This document shows, piece by piece, positions 42,173 through 51,166 of a stretch of DNA of 64,000 bases (position 1 is its first letter; each line of letters begins with the position of its first letter). Location of the stretch: positions 62,001 to 126,000 of the forward strand of contig NZ_CAMPHV010000002.1 in NCBI RefSeq assembly GCF_946886105.1. Reading direction: 5' to 3'. Below the pieces are notes generated by a model, which was not told the DNA's origin, ran no database searches, and was given only the letters and a program-made list of their open reading frames with translations. The DNA comes from an uncultured Pseudomonas sp. GTDB lineage: Bacteria > Pseudomonadota > Gammaproteobacteria > Pseudomonadales > Pseudomonadaceae. The translations under genes were made by a program, and so were the position numbers.

Positions 42173-42278
42173 AGCGACTTCCTTGTGTGGGGGCAGTGCA
42201 TTCTGCTCAGGTTGCTGCGCGGCAGCTATTGACCCTTGGTGCGGCGAGTGGAAGTATTCGGTCAATTTCGAGGCAACC

Positions 42279-43319
42279 ATGATCACCTATTCCGGCAATC
42301 CGCTGACCCACTCCGCGACCTTGCGACGCCTGTTGTACGAGGCCATGGAGCGGCTCGGCCTCGAACCAGCCGAGGTTTACCGGCGCATCTACCATTACCG
42401 CCGCCTACCGCCACCGACTCTCGACGAGCGCCTGATCCACGACGATGCACCGCTGTTCTGGCGCAATCTGCAGCGGATAACCGGCGACGCGGATATCGGC
42501 CTGCACCTGGGCGAGGTAATCAAGCCGCGTCTGCTCGACGTGGTCGGTTACCTGCTGCTGGCGAGTCGCGACTTGCAGCAAGGGTTGGAGACCTTCGTGC
42601 GCTTTCAGCATCTATTGTCCGGCGGGTTCGCCGCGCGCCTGGATATCTCGGGCGATCAGGCGCAGCTGATCTTCGACCTCAACTACCTCGGCTCGCCGCC
42701 GCTGCGCCAGCAGATGGAGTGTCTGGCGCTGTTGTTGATCAAGCTGCTGGATTTCCTCTGCGACGGCGAACTGCGCTTCACCGCCCTGGGCTTCCGGCAC
42801 GGTGTGCCGGCCGACACCGACGAGCACCGGCGCCTGTTCGGCATGCTGCCGCGCTTCGGCCAGGCGCATGACAGCCTGAGTCTGCCCCTGACCCTGCTCA
42901 AACGCCCGTCGCGCACCGCCAACAGCGGCCTGTTCGAGCTGCTCAGCGAGCATGCCGAAGCCCAGTTGCATGTGCTGGATGAAAACCAGTTGCTCAAGCA
43001 ACTGCACTTTCTCTTGCAGCAGCGCCTGGCCGAGCAGGAGTGCCGCCTGCCCGACCTGGCGCGCGAACTGGGGATGGCCAGCGGCGCCTTGCAGCGCGCC
43101 CTGGCGCAGCAGGGCCTGAACCTGCGCGGCCTGCGCGAGGGCTTGCGCCAGCAGCGCGCGCTGCACTTGTTGGCCAAAGGCGGGCAGATCCGCGAGGTTG
43201 CCCGGGCTTGCGGTTTCGCCGATCTCTCGCCGTTCTATCGCGCCTTCAAGCGCTGGTACGGCGTCACGCCCCATCGGTACCGTGCGCAATTGCAGGCGGC
43301 GGGCAGCGGCGATGCCTAG
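42279..43319 (+). CDS. AraC-family transcriptional regulator
   Basis: This 346-residue regulator has an N-terminal arabinose-binding-like domain of the OruR/ArgR group (about 20-210) and a C-terminal AraC helix-turn-helix pair (about 255-340), ending REVARACGFADLSPFYRAFKRWYGVTPHRYR. It is divergent from the acylase gene, so it is the likely local regulator of the acylase and FAD-oxidase. The start at 42279 has GAGG upstream. It resembles what I recall as PA0306. Confidence 0.92.
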   Translation: MITYSGNPLTHSATLRRLLYEAMERLGLEPAEVYRRIYHYRRLPPPTLDERLIHDDAPLFWRNLQRITGDADIGLHLGEVIKPRLLDVVGYLLLASRDLQQGLETFVRFQHLLSGGFAARLDISGDQAQLIFDLNYLGSPPLRQQMECLALLLIKLLDFLCDGELRFTALGFRHGVPADTDEHRRLFGMLPRFGQAHDSLSLPLTLLKRPSRTANSGLFELLSEHAEAQLHVLDENQLLKQLHFLLQQRLAEQECRLPDLARELGMASGALQRALAQQGLNLRGLREGLRQQRALHLLAKGGQIREVARACGFADLSPFYRAFKRWYGVTPHRYRAQLQAAGSGDA

Positions 43320-43341
43320 GTTTTGCCGCGTTCGCCGCGAG

Positions 43342-43920
43342 TCAATCGCCCGCTTTGGACCAGTCGCAGAAGCAGCCGACCGCCAGGTTGTTGCTGGCGC
43401 TCACCTCGCGCCCGGCCGCCAGGGCTTCGAGAATCGGCTCGATAAAACTATTGCTCGAATTGCAGGTGGCGCCGCTGCTGTAAGGGCCGAAATAGGCCAG
43501 TTTGCCGCTACCATCCCAGATCGCCACCGCCGGGCTGGCCGGCAGCTGCTCGCTGCCGTCGAAGCCGGGAAGGTTTTTCAGACCGCTCAGGGTGGCGGGC
43601 AACTGTCCCTTGCTGCCGGGCTTTTGCACCGCGTAGAACTGCACGCCCCGAGGGCCGTAATGGGCGATCAGCTCGGCCAGGTGTTGCTGGTTGCCGACGT
43701 TGCAGGGGCAGGCCGGGTCCCAGAAATGCACCAGGCGGATCGGCCCGGGGCCGGCCAGCTCGTCGGGCAGGCGTAATTGCTCGCCGTAAAACAATGCGGT
43801 CTGCTCGCTGAAACTGCGCAGATAGCGCGCCTCGTACCAGCGCCAGGCGGCGAGCATGGCGAGGCCCCAGAGCGCGAGCAGCAGGACGATAAGCAGGGTC
43901 TTACGCATGGATTGCGGCAT
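43342..43920 (-). CDS. Membrane-anchored thioredoxin-fold protein (DUF6436-like)
   Basis: This 192-residue protein has one N-terminal membrane segment (about 8-26) and a periplasmic thioredoxin-like domain with the motif FWDPACPCNVGNQQHL near 66-81; the C-x-C pair replaces the usual C-x-x-C. Two more cysteines are near the C terminus (GCFCDW). A role in thiol or copper chemistry is possible. An alternative start four codons later exists. Confidence 0.72.
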   Translation of the reverse strand: MPQSMRKTLLIVLLLALWGLAMLAAWRWYEARYLRSFSEQTALFYGEQLRLPDELAGPGPIRLVHFWDPACPCNVGNQQHLAELIAHYGPRGVQFYAVQKPGSKGQLPATLSGLKNLPGFDGSEQLPASPAVAIWDGSGKLAYFGPYSSGATCNSSNSFIEPILEALAAGREVSASNNLAVGCFCDWSKAGD

Positions 43921-44039
43921 GGTCGGTCTCTGTATACAGGCGCGCAGCTTGCCATGACCGGCCGCGCAGCTGAATATCGACCTTAGAATTCGCTGGCCGG
44001 AATGCCCCGCGCCCTGTTTGCCATATTGTTGGAAACCCT

Positions 44040-44972
44040 ATGCCAGAGCCCTTTCAACCGGAAAATCTGCTTGCCACGTTGCGACCCTTGGCCGCAGTAA
44101 CGCCGTTGTCGACGGACCACCTGGCCTACCGCGACTTTTATGGTTTCGGCGAGCTGCAGGCCGGACACAGCCGCCTCGGGGTGATCGAGGTCGGCGGGTA
44201 TCGGATCGCCCTGCAAGCCTGGTGGCCGCAAACGCCGCGGGCGACCCTGGTGTTGCTGCACGGTTATTACGACCACAGCGCACTGTACCGCCACGTGATC
44301 GAATGGGCGCTGGGCATGGGCTTCGCCGTGCTGACCTTCGACCTGCCGGGACATGGCTTATCCAGCGGCACCCGCGCCAGCATCGGCGATTTCGCCGAGT
44401 ATCAGTTGGTGTTACAGGCGGTGCTGGCCGAGGCCGCGGCCCTGGATATGCCGCAACCCTGGCATTTGTTCGGGCAGAGCACCGGCGGGGCGATTCTGAT
44501 CGACTACCTGCTGACCGACAGCCCGCGCCCGGAGGTCGGCGAAACCATTCTGCTGGCGCCCCTGGTGCGGCCGCGGGCGTGGGCCTGGTCGCAGCTCAGT
44601 TATCGCTTGCTGAAACCTTTCGTCAGCGAAATCCCCAGGCGCTTCAGCAATAACTCCAACGATGCCGAATTTATCGATTTCATCCAGAACCGCGACCCGC
44701 TGCAGCCGCGCAACCTGCCCACCGCCTGGGTCGGTGCCCTGAGCCGGTGGGTGCCGCGTATCGAGCGCGCACCGGCCAGCTCGCGCAGCCCGTTGATCGT
44801 CCAGGGCGAGGCGGATATGACCGTGGACTGGCGGCACAATCTGGCGTTGCTACAGGAAAAGTTCGCCGAACCGCGGATTCTGCGCCTACCCGAGGCGCGT
44901 CATCATCTGGCCAATGAGACGCCGGCGTTGCGTAAGCGCTATTTCGATTTTCTCAGCCGGCACCTGAGCTGA
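44040..44972 (+). CDS. Alpha/beta hydrolase (lysophospholipase-like)
   Basis: This 310-residue hydrolase has the HGYYDHSALYRHVIEW oxyanion region near 78-93, the nucleophile serine in FGQSTGGAILIDYLL, the acid probably in EADMTVDW, and the histidine in EARHHLANE. It is of the Hydrolase_4 (monoglyceride lipase/lysophospholipase) type. No signal peptide is seen, so it is cytoplasmic. Confidence 0.88.
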   Translation: MPEPFQPENLLATLRPLAAVTPLSTDHLAYRDFYGFGELQAGHSRLGVIEVGGYRIALQAWWPQTPRATLVLLHGYYDHSALYRHVIEWALGMGFAVLTFDLPGHGLSSGTRASIGDFAEYQLVLQAVLAEAAALDMPQPWHLFGQSTGGAILIDYLLTDSPRPEVGETILLAPLVRPRAWAWSQLSYRLLKPFVSEIPRRFSNNSNDAEFIDFIQNRDPLQPRNLPTAWVGALSRWVPRIERAPASSRSPLIVQGEADMTVDWRHNLALLQEKFAEPRILRLPEARHHLANETPALRKRYFDFLSRHLS

Positions 44973-45045
44973 TTGCTCGCTTGTTTCCGCGGCAGGCCCG
45001 CGGGCGTGGCCGGCGAGGTCCGGCAGCACATCGCCCCATGTCCAG

Positions 45046-45813
45046 TTAAATCCCCTGCGGTGCCGGCGCCAGGCTGGAGGCGCTCTGGCCGACCGCCAAA
45101 CCCGCGCGCAATGCGGCCAGCGCCGCCTGGTAATAGGCCTGGCCGTCGCTGGATTGGGCGAATTCGACGAATTCCTCCAGCTCCGGGTCGGACAGTTCGC
45201 GGTAGACATGCAGCAGGGTGTTGTCCAGGTCCGCGCCTATCTGCTCCATCAGCCGCTGGCGTTGGCTGTTGAGCATGGCCTGGGTGGTATCGCCGCCGAA
45301 CAGGCCGGGAAGCATCTGGCTGAGGCTGTCGGCCGCCACGCCGGCGAGCGCCAGGCTGACTTCGGCGCCGGCTTCCTCGGCCGGCAGCGCCTGGGCCAGG
45401 TGGCGGATCAGCAGGCGCCGGGTGGCGCTGGCTTCGATGCGCGGCAGGCCATTGGCATGGCGCGCCAGTTGCTCGCGGCGGGTGGCGAGTACTTCGGCAT
45501 CGACGATCTTGCGCCCCAGCGGCGACTGGAAGAATTGCAGCGCCGGCTGCGGGTTGGCGAGCTGTTCGCGCAGGCCGTGTTGCGCCCGCTGGTCGATCGC
45601 GGTCGCGGCGAAACGCTGATTGCTGTTATTCACCAGGGCTTGATAGACCGCGGGCGGCAGGCTGTCGCGGTAGCGCGTCTGGGCGGCCTGCAGGGCGTCG
45701 TTGAAGTTGGCCCGTTGTTGCGGCCAGCCGGCGGCTTGATACAACTGCAGGTGGGTATCGGCCTGGCTGGAGAGGCTGAACAGCAACAGCAAAACACTAC
45801 AAAGGATGCGCAT
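45046..45813 (-). CDS. DUF2059-type periplasmic protein
   Basis: This 255-residue protein has a signal peptide (MRILCSVLLLLFSLSSQA). The C-terminal half contains helical segments such as YRELSDPELEEFVEFAQSSDGQAYYQAAL that match DUF2059 proteins. The chosen start at 45813 follows AGGAA; the frame is open to 46089 upstream over the divergent oxygenase gene and is not coding there. Function unknown. Confidence 0.8.
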   Translation of the reverse strand: MRILCSVLLLLFSLSSQADTHLQLYQAAGWPQQRANFNDALQAAQTRYRDSLPPAVYQALVNNSNQRFAATAIDQRAQHGLREQLANPQPALQFFQSPLGRKIVDAEVLATRREQLARHANGLPRIEASATRRLLIRHLAQALPAEEAGAEVSLALAGVAADSLSQMLPGLFGGDTTQAMLNSQRQRLMEQIGADLDNTLLHVYRELSDPELEEFVEFAQSSDGQAYYQAALAALRAGLAVGQSASSLAPAPQGI

Positions 45814-45898
45814 ACGGATTCCTGTCTCGCGGGCGGCTATTTTCAATGGGCCGGGGGTGGCTTGTCGAGGTAAAGCCTGCGCGCGGATAATCGCCGGC

Positions 45899-46513
45899 AT
45901 GACTTCAGATATCTCACTCGCTTGCATCGTCGACGACCTGGCTACCCGGGGTTGGTCGCAACAAAAGCTGTTCGTCCCGCAATCTCTGACCCTGGCCTTG
46001 GCCGATGAGTGCCGTCGACGCGCCGGGCAAGGCGCTTTGGCGCCTGCCGGCGTCGGGCGCGGCGAGGCGCAGCAAATCAGCGAAGGCATTCGCGGCGACC
46101 GTATTCAGTGGTTGGAACCGGGCCAGGCGGCGTGCTGCGACCAGTATCTGTCGCTGTTCGACGAGCTGCGCCTGGCGATCAATCGGAGCCTGTACCTGGG
46201 CCTGGAGGATTACGAAAGCCACTTCGCCCTGTATCCGCCCGGCGCCTTCTACCAAAAGCACCTGGACCGTTTCCGCGACGACGACCGTCGCGCGGTGTCG
46301 GCGGTGTTCTATCTCAACCCGGATTGGCAGGCCGAGCAGGGCGGTGCCTTGCGCCTGTATCTGGCGGACGGCTCGACCCATGATGTGCTGCCCGAAGCCG
46401 GAACCCTGGTGGTGTTTCTCTCCGCCGACCTGCCCCATGAAGTATTGCCGGCGACCCGCGAGCGCCTGTCGCTGACCGGCTGGTTCCGCCGCCGCGGTGA
46501 GAGGCTCTGGTAG
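45899..46513 (+). CDS. 2OG-Fe(II) oxygenase
   Basis: This 204-residue protein is a non-heme iron dioxygenase of the prolyl-hydroxylase type. The iron ligands are H and D in YQKHLDRFRDD and the distal histidine in LPHEVLPATRERLSLTGWF, with arginine for 2-oxoglutarate. It probably hydroxylates a protein residue; the target is unknown. It is divergent from the DUF2059 gene. Confidence 0.9.
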   Translation: MTSDISLACIVDDLATRGWSQQKLFVPQSLTLALADECRRRAGQGALAPAGVGRGEAQQISEGIRGDRIQWLEPGQAACCDQYLSLFDELRLAINRSLYLGLEDYESHFALYPPGAFYQKHLDRFRDDDRRAVSAVFYLNPDWQAEQGGALRLYLADGSTHDVLPEAGTLVVFLSADLPHEVLPATRERLSLTGWFRRRGERLW

Positions 46514-46587
46514 CCCGAATAAGCCTAGGCGCAATCCGGGAGCGCTGGTGAGTGCGAGGGCGATCCCCGGGTTGCAACCCGGGCTAC
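46510..46587. repeat. REP-type palindrome pair
   Basis: A GTAGCCCGAATAAGCC half, a CGCAATCCGGGAG stretch, and an inverted half CCCGGGTTGCAACCCGGGCTAC are present. The first bases overlap the oxygenase stop codon. It belongs to the same family as the elements at 29713, 50194 and 56144. Confidence 0.75.
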
Positions 46588-46677
46588 GGGGCGCGTTGGT
46601 AGGGCGGACATGGCGCAGCCTTGGCCGCGAATGGTACTTGTCTGCGTGCGCAATTCATCGAAGCTGGAGAAGGCTGT

Positions 46678-47166
46678 ATGCAAAAGATTCTGGTCAGCCG
46701 CTGCCTGTTGGGCCATGCCGTGCGCTATGACGGCGGCGCCCACGGCCCCTTCGATCAATTGCAGCGCTGGCAGGCGCAAGGCCGCGTGGTCGCGTTGTGC
46801 CCGGAAGTCGCCGGTGGTCTGCCGACCCCGCGCCCGCCAGCGGAAATCGCCGGCGGCCAGGGTGCGCAGGTGCTCGATGGACGGCTGTCGGTGCTGACGG
46901 TGGATGGCGATGACGTCAGCGCGGCCTTTATCGCCGGCGCCGAGCAGGCCTTGGCGTTGGTCCGCCAGCACGACATCCGCATTGCGCTGCTCAAGGCCCG
47001 CAGCCCTTCGTGCGGCAATCGGGAAAACTACGACGGTAGCTTCAGCGGGGTGAAGGTTACGGGCGAAGGGGTGACCGCCGCCGCGTTGCGCAGGGCCGGG
47101 GTGCAGGTATTTAGCGAAGAGGAGCTGCCGGCGGCTGAAGCCGCGTTGCGCGAGTTGGAAGCCTAA
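46678..47166 (+). CDS. DUF523 protein
   Basis: This 162-residue protein has the DUF523 signature: ILVSRCLLGHAVRYDGG at the N terminus, ALCPEVAGGLPTPRPPAEI, and LLKARSPSCGNRENYDGSFSGVKVTGEGVTAA. Three conserved cysteines (C9, C41, C118 approximately) suggest a metal or iron-sulphur centre. Function unknown. The start at 46678 follows GGAGAAGG. Confidence 0.88.
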   Translation: MQKILVSRCLLGHAVRYDGGAHGPFDQLQRWQAQGRVVALCPEVAGGLPTPRPPAEIAGGQGAQVLDGRLSVLTVDGDDVSAAFIAGAEQALALVRQHDIRIALLKARSPSCGNRENYDGSFSGVKVTGEGVTAAALRRAGVQVFSEEELPAAEAALRELEA

Positions 47167-47220
47167 GAGGGGCGTGGGAGGGGCGGGGCCCCGTAGGTTG
47201 AACTTCGCGATACACATGCT

Positions 47221-47286
47221 GTTGGGTTACGCGGCGCGTGAGATTCGCAGCGTCTGTGGATAAACGATGGGCGCCGCTAACCCAAC
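47221..47286. repeat. Long inverted repeat of the TTGGGTTA type
   Basis: GTTGGGTTACGCGGCGC (47221-47237) pairs with GCGCCGCTAACCCAAC (47271-47286) over 16 bp with one bulged C and a 33-base spacer. It is a common type of Pseudomonas intergenic palindrome and lies just before the serA terminator. Confidence 0.75.
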
Positions 47287-47320
47287 CTAAGGCCTCCCAC
47301 AGGGTTGTTGCATCGCCATA

Positions 47321-47348
47321 AAAAAGGGAAGCCGAAGCTTCCCTTTTT
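47321..47348. terminator. Bidirectional intrinsic terminator after serA and DUF523
   Basis: AAAAAGGGAAGC (47321-47332) pairs with GCTTCCCTTTTT (47337-47348) around a 4-base loop. The A and T tracts make it active in both directions, ending serA leftward and the DUF523 gene rightward. Confidence 0.93.
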
Positions 47349-47362
47349 CGTTGCGGCGGCGC

Positions 47363-48592
47363 TTAGAACAATACGCGGCTGCGGATGGTGCCGTTGACGT
47401 GCTGGAGTTTTTCCAGCGCCAGGTCGGAATACTCGGCGTCGACGTCGATCACCACGTAGCCGACCTTGTCATTGGTCTGCAGGAACTGGCCGGAGATGTT
47501 GATGGCGTTTTCGGCGAAGACCTTGTTGATCTCGCTCATCACGCCCGGCACGTTCTGGTGAATGTGCAGCAGGCGGTGCTTGCCCGGGTGCGCCGGGAGG
47601 GCGACTTCGGGGAAGTTGACCGAGGACACCGAGGTGCCGTTGTCGCTGTACTTGACCAGTTTTTCCGCCACTTCCAGGCCGATGTTGGCCTGGGCTTCAG
47701 CGGTCGAGCCGCCGATGTGCGGAGTCAGGATCACCCGATCCAGGCCGCGCAGCGGGCTTTCGAACTCTTCGTCGTTGGATTTCGGCTCGACCGGGAACAC
47801 GTCGATGGCGGCGCCGATCAGGTGTTCGTCCTTGATCGCCTGGGCCAGGTGCTCCAGCTCGACCACGGTGCCGCGGGCGGCGTTGATCAGGATGCCGCCC
47901 TTCTTCATCGCGCGGATTTCCTTCTCGCCGATCATCCACTGGGTGGACGGCAGCTCCGGCACGTGCAGGGAGACGATGTCGCACATGCCCAGCAGGTCGT
48001 GCAGCTTGGCGATTTGGGTGGCGTTGCCCAGTGGCAGCTTGGTCACGGTGTCGTAGAAGAACACCTGCATGCCCAGGGCTTCGGCCAGCACGGAAAGCTG
48101 GGTGCCGATCGAGCCGTAGCCGACGATGCCGAGCTTCTTGCCGCGGATCTCGAAGGAGTTGGCCGCCGACTTGATCCAGCCGCCACGGTGGCAGGAGGCG
48201 TTCTTTTCCGGGATGCCGCGCAGCAGCAGGATGGCCTGGGCCAGTACCAGTTCGGCCACCGAGCGGGTGTTCGAGTAGGGCGCGTTGAATACCGCGATGC
48301 CGCGCTCACGGGCGGCGTCCAGGTCGACCTGGTTGGTGCCGATGCAGAAACAGCCGACGGCGACCAGGCGCTTGGCGCAGTCGAAGATTTCGGCGGTCAG
48401 CTGGGTGCGCGAGCGGATGCCGATAAAGTGTGCGTCAGCGATCTTTTCCTTCAGCTCCTCGTCGGAGAGCGCGCCCTTGAGGTACTCGATGTTGGTGTAG
48501 CCGGCGGCCTTCAGGGTATCCACGGCATTCTGGTGGACGCCTTCAAGAAGAAGGAACTTGATCTTGCTCTTGTCGAGAGAGGTCTTGCTCAT
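47363..48592 (-). CDS. serA: D-3-phosphoglycerate dehydrogenase
   Basis: This 409-residue NAD-dependent enzyme begins serine synthesis. The NAD loop GIVGYGSIGTQ, the catalytic segment NAARGTVVELE and the HIGGSTAEAQ motif are visible, and an ACT domain closes the protein (about 338-409, HQNVPGVMSEINKVF). The start at 48592 gives MSKTSLDKSKIKFLLLEG. In Pseudomonas SerA also reduces 2-ketoglutarate to D-2-hydroxyglutarate, which is recycled by the enzyme encoded divergently at 48780. Confidence 0.96.
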   Translation of the reverse strand: MSKTSLDKSKIKFLLLEGVHQNAVDTLKAAGYTNIEYLKGALSDEELKEKIADAHFIGIRSRTQLTAEIFDCAKRLVAVGCFCIGTNQVDLDAARERGIAVFNAPYSNTRSVAELVLAQAILLLRGIPEKNASCHRGGWIKSAANSFEIRGKKLGIVGYGSIGTQLSVLAEALGMQVFFYDTVTKLPLGNATQIAKLHDLLGMCDIVSLHVPELPSTQWMIGEKEIRAMKKGGILINAARGTVVELEHLAQAIKDEHLIGAAIDVFPVEPKSNDEEFESPLRGLDRVILTPHIGGSTAEAQANIGLEVAEKLVKYSDNGTSVSSVNFPEVALPAHPGKHRLLHIHQNVPGVMSEINKVFAENAINISGQFLQTNDKVGYVVIDVDAEYSDLALEKLQHVNGTIRSRVLF

Positions 48593-48779
48593 CGGAGTAC
48601 CTGTCGTCCCACAAATAGTGTCAGGGAAATGCATCGGCGGCGTCGCCGAGCGAGCCCGCGCAATCAGCTCGGGGGCGCGATTCGCGGGGTGCGTATGCTA
48701 GCATGATCTTCTTTTTCCATGCTCGGTTGCGACCTGAATGGTTCTCAGGGCGACCATGAATTGTTTGAGAGTTCACTTG

Positions 48780-50174
48780 ATGACTACCGCTGCCCTGATC
48801 GAAGAGCTGAAGACCCTGGTTGAGCCCGGCAAAGTGCTGACCGATGCCGATTCCCTCGCGACCTTCGGCAAGGATTGGACCAAGCATTTCGCCCCGGCGC
48901 CCCTGGCGATCGTCTTCCCCAAGAGTATCGAGCAGGTGCAGGCGGTGGTCCGTTGGGCCAACCAGCACAAGATCGCCCTGGTGCCGTCGGGCGGGCGTAC
49001 CGGTCTCTCCGCCGGGGCCGTGGCGGCCAATGGCGAGGTGGTGGTGTCCTTCGACTATATGAACCAGATTCTCGCCTTCAACGAATTCGACCGCACCGCG
49101 GTCTGTCAGCCGGGGGTGGTCACCAAGCAGCTGCAAATGTTCGCCGAAGACAAGGGCCTGTACTACCCGGTGGATTTCGCTTCCGCAGGTTCCAGCCAGA
49201 TTGGCGGCAATATCGGCACCAATGCCGGCGGGATCAAGGTGATTCGCTATGGCATGACCCGCAACTGGGTGGCCGGGCTGAAGGTCGTCACCGGCACCGG
49301 CGAGCTGTTGGAACTGAACAAGGACCTGATCAAGAACGCCACCGGTTACGACCTGCGTCAGCTGTTTATCGGCGCCGAAGGCACGCTCGGTTTCGTGGTG
49401 GAAGCCACCATGCGCCTGGACCGCGCGCCGAAGAACCTCACCGCGATGGTTCTCGGCACTCCGGATTTCGACTCGATCATGCCGGTGCTGCACGCCTTCC
49501 AGGGCAAGCTCGACCTGACCGCTTTCGAATTCTTCTCCGACAAGGCCCTGGCCAAAGTCATGGCCCGTGGCGATGTGCCTGCGGCGTTCGACACTCCGTG
49601 CCCGTTCTACGCGCTGCTGGAATTCGAAGCGACCACCGAGGAAGTGGCTAACCAGGCCCTGGAAACCTTCGAGCATTGCGTCGAGCAGGGCTGGGTGCTC
49701 GATGGCGTGATGAGCCAGAGCGAGCAGCAGCTGCAGAACCTGTGGAAGCTGCGCGAGTACATCTCGGAAACCATCAGCCACTGGACGCCGTACAAGAACG
49801 ACATCTCGGTGACCGTCGCCCAGGTGCCGGCCTTTTTGCACGATATCGACGCCATCGTCGGCCAGCATTATCCGGATTTCGAGATCGTCTGGTTCGGCCA
49901 TATCGGCGACGGCAACCTGCACCTGAATATCCTCAAGCCGGAAAACCTGTCCAAGGACGAGTTCTTCGCCAAGTGCGCGACCGTCAACAAGTGGGTGTTC
50001 GAGACCGTGCAGAAATACAACGGCTCGATCAGCGCCGAACACGGCGTGGGCATGACCAAACGCGATTACCTGCATTACAGCCGTTCCGAGGCGGAAATCG
50101 GCTACATGAAGGCGATCAAGGCGGTGTTCGATCCCAACGGCATCATGAATTCGGGCAAGATTTTCCCGCTTTGA
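48780..50174 (+). CDS. D-2-hydroxyglutarate dehydrogenase (FAD_binding_4/FAD-oxidase_C)
   Basis: This 464-residue flavoprotein has the FAD phosphate loop PSGGRTGLSAGAV near 70-82, SAGSSQIGGNIGTNAGGI, and the C-terminal metal region GHIGDGNLHLN and EHGVGMTK. These match D-2-hydroxyglutarate dehydrogenases that pass electrons to ETF. It oxidises D-2-hydroxyglutarate made by SerA, pulling serine synthesis forward. The start at 48780 has no strong ribosome site; in-frame ATGs further upstream (48738 and later) are less likely. Confidence 0.9.
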   Translation: MTTAALIEELKTLVEPGKVLTDADSLATFGKDWTKHFAPAPLAIVFPKSIEQVQAVVRWANQHKIALVPSGGRTGLSAGAVAANGEVVVSFDYMNQILAFNEFDRTAVCQPGVVTKQLQMFAEDKGLYYPVDFASAGSSQIGGNIGTNAGGIKVIRYGMTRNWVAGLKVVTGTGELLELNKDLIKNATGYDLRQLFIGAEGTLGFVVEATMRLDRAPKNLTAMVLGTPDFDSIMPVLHAFQGKLDLTAFEFFSDKALAKVMARGDVPAAFDTPCPFYALLEFEATTEEVANQALETFEHCVEQGWVLDGVMSQSEQQLQNLWKLREYISETISHWTPYKNDISVTVAQVPAFLHDIDAIVGQHYPDFEIVWFGHIGDGNLHLNILKPENLSKDEFFAKCATVNKWVFETVQKYNGSISAEHGVGMTKRDYLHYSRSEAEIGYMKAIKAVFDPNGIMNSGKIFPL

Positions 50175-50193
50175 TTGGCACCGAGCCGCCCAT

Positions 50194-50265
50194 GTAGCCC
50201 GAATAAGCCTTAGCGCAATCCGGGGCAGCGACTTCCCGAATTGCGCCGGGGCTTATCCGGGCTAC
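50194..50265. repeat. REP-type palindrome pair
   Basis: GTAGCCCGAATAAGCC with GCGCAATCCGGG and the inverted CCGGGGCTTATCCGGGCTAC bracket a short centre. It is 19 bases after the dehydrogenase stop and may act as a transcript end or gyrase/REP site. Confidence 0.78.
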
Positions 50266-50407
50266 GAGATTGTGTATTCTCCCCCTTTGGTCGCAGCGAC
50301 GGCCCGCCTTGACGCGGGCATGATCGTAGGGCGGGTGCAGCCCGCCACCTGACACACCGCAGGCTCCCACAAAGAGCCGCGCACCGCATTCCCATAAGGA
50401 GTCGCCC

Positions 50408-51073
50408 ATGAGTTACCAGCACCAGTACATCGACGGCACCCACATCCACTTCCCCATGGGCAAGGTGGTGTGTATCGGCCGCAACTATGCCGAGCACGCC
50501 AAGGAACTGAACAACCCGGTGCCGAGCGAGCCGCTGCTGTTTATCAAGGCGGGTAGCTGCGTGGTGGCGTTGGACGACGGTTTCGTCATCCCCGACGACC
50601 GTGGCGATGTGCATTACGAGGCGGAAATCGCCGTGCTGATCGGCAAGCCGCTGTCGCGCACACCGAACGCCGAAGAAGTGCTGGACGCGATTTCCGGCTT
50701 CGCCCCGGCCCTCGACCTGACCCTGCGCGACCTGCAGGCCGCGCTCAAGGCCAAGGGCTATCCCTGGGAAACCGCCAAATCCTTCGATGGCGCCTGCGTG
50801 CTCGCGCCTTTCGTCGCCAGCGATGCGGTCGAGGATCTAACCGATATCGGCATCCGTCTGAGCATCAACGGCGAACTGCGCCAGGACGGCAACAGCCGCG
50901 ACATGCTCAACCCGATTCTGCAGATGATCCAGCACATCTGCGGGCACTTCAGCCTGCAACCGGGTGACGTCATCCTCACCGGCACCCCGGCCGGCGTCGG
51001 CCCGCTGCGCAAGGGCGATTCGCTGGCGCTGGAACTGGTCGGCCTGTCGCGCTTCGACAGTCGCGTACTTTGA
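50408..51073 (+). CDS. Fumarylacetoacetate hydrolase-family protein
   Basis: This 221-residue protein has the FAH metal site motif VHYEAEIAVLIGKPL near 77-91 and the C-terminal DVILTGTPAGVGPL. The short, single-domain form resembles acylpyruvase/oxaloacetate decarboxylase (FAHD1-like) proteins; the substrate is not settled. The start follows a clear AAGGAG. Confidence 0.9.
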   Translation: MSYQHQYIDGTHIHFPMGKVVCIGRNYAEHAKELNNPVPSEPLLFIKAGSCVVALDDGFVIPDDRGDVHYEAEIAVLIGKPLSRTPNAEEVLDAISGFAPALDLTLRDLQAALKAKGYPWETAKSFDGACVLAPFVASDAVEDLTDIGIRLSINGELRQDGNSRDMLNPILQMIQHICGHFSLQPGDVILTGTPAGVGPLRKGDSLALELVGLSRFDSRVL

Positions 51074-51166
51074 CCTCCGAGGTGCCTGGAGGCATCTCTT
51101 ATCGGTAACAGAACCTTAAGCGACGGCTGCTAGTCTGACCGCCGTCGCCGCTTTGAGTCTCTTCCG

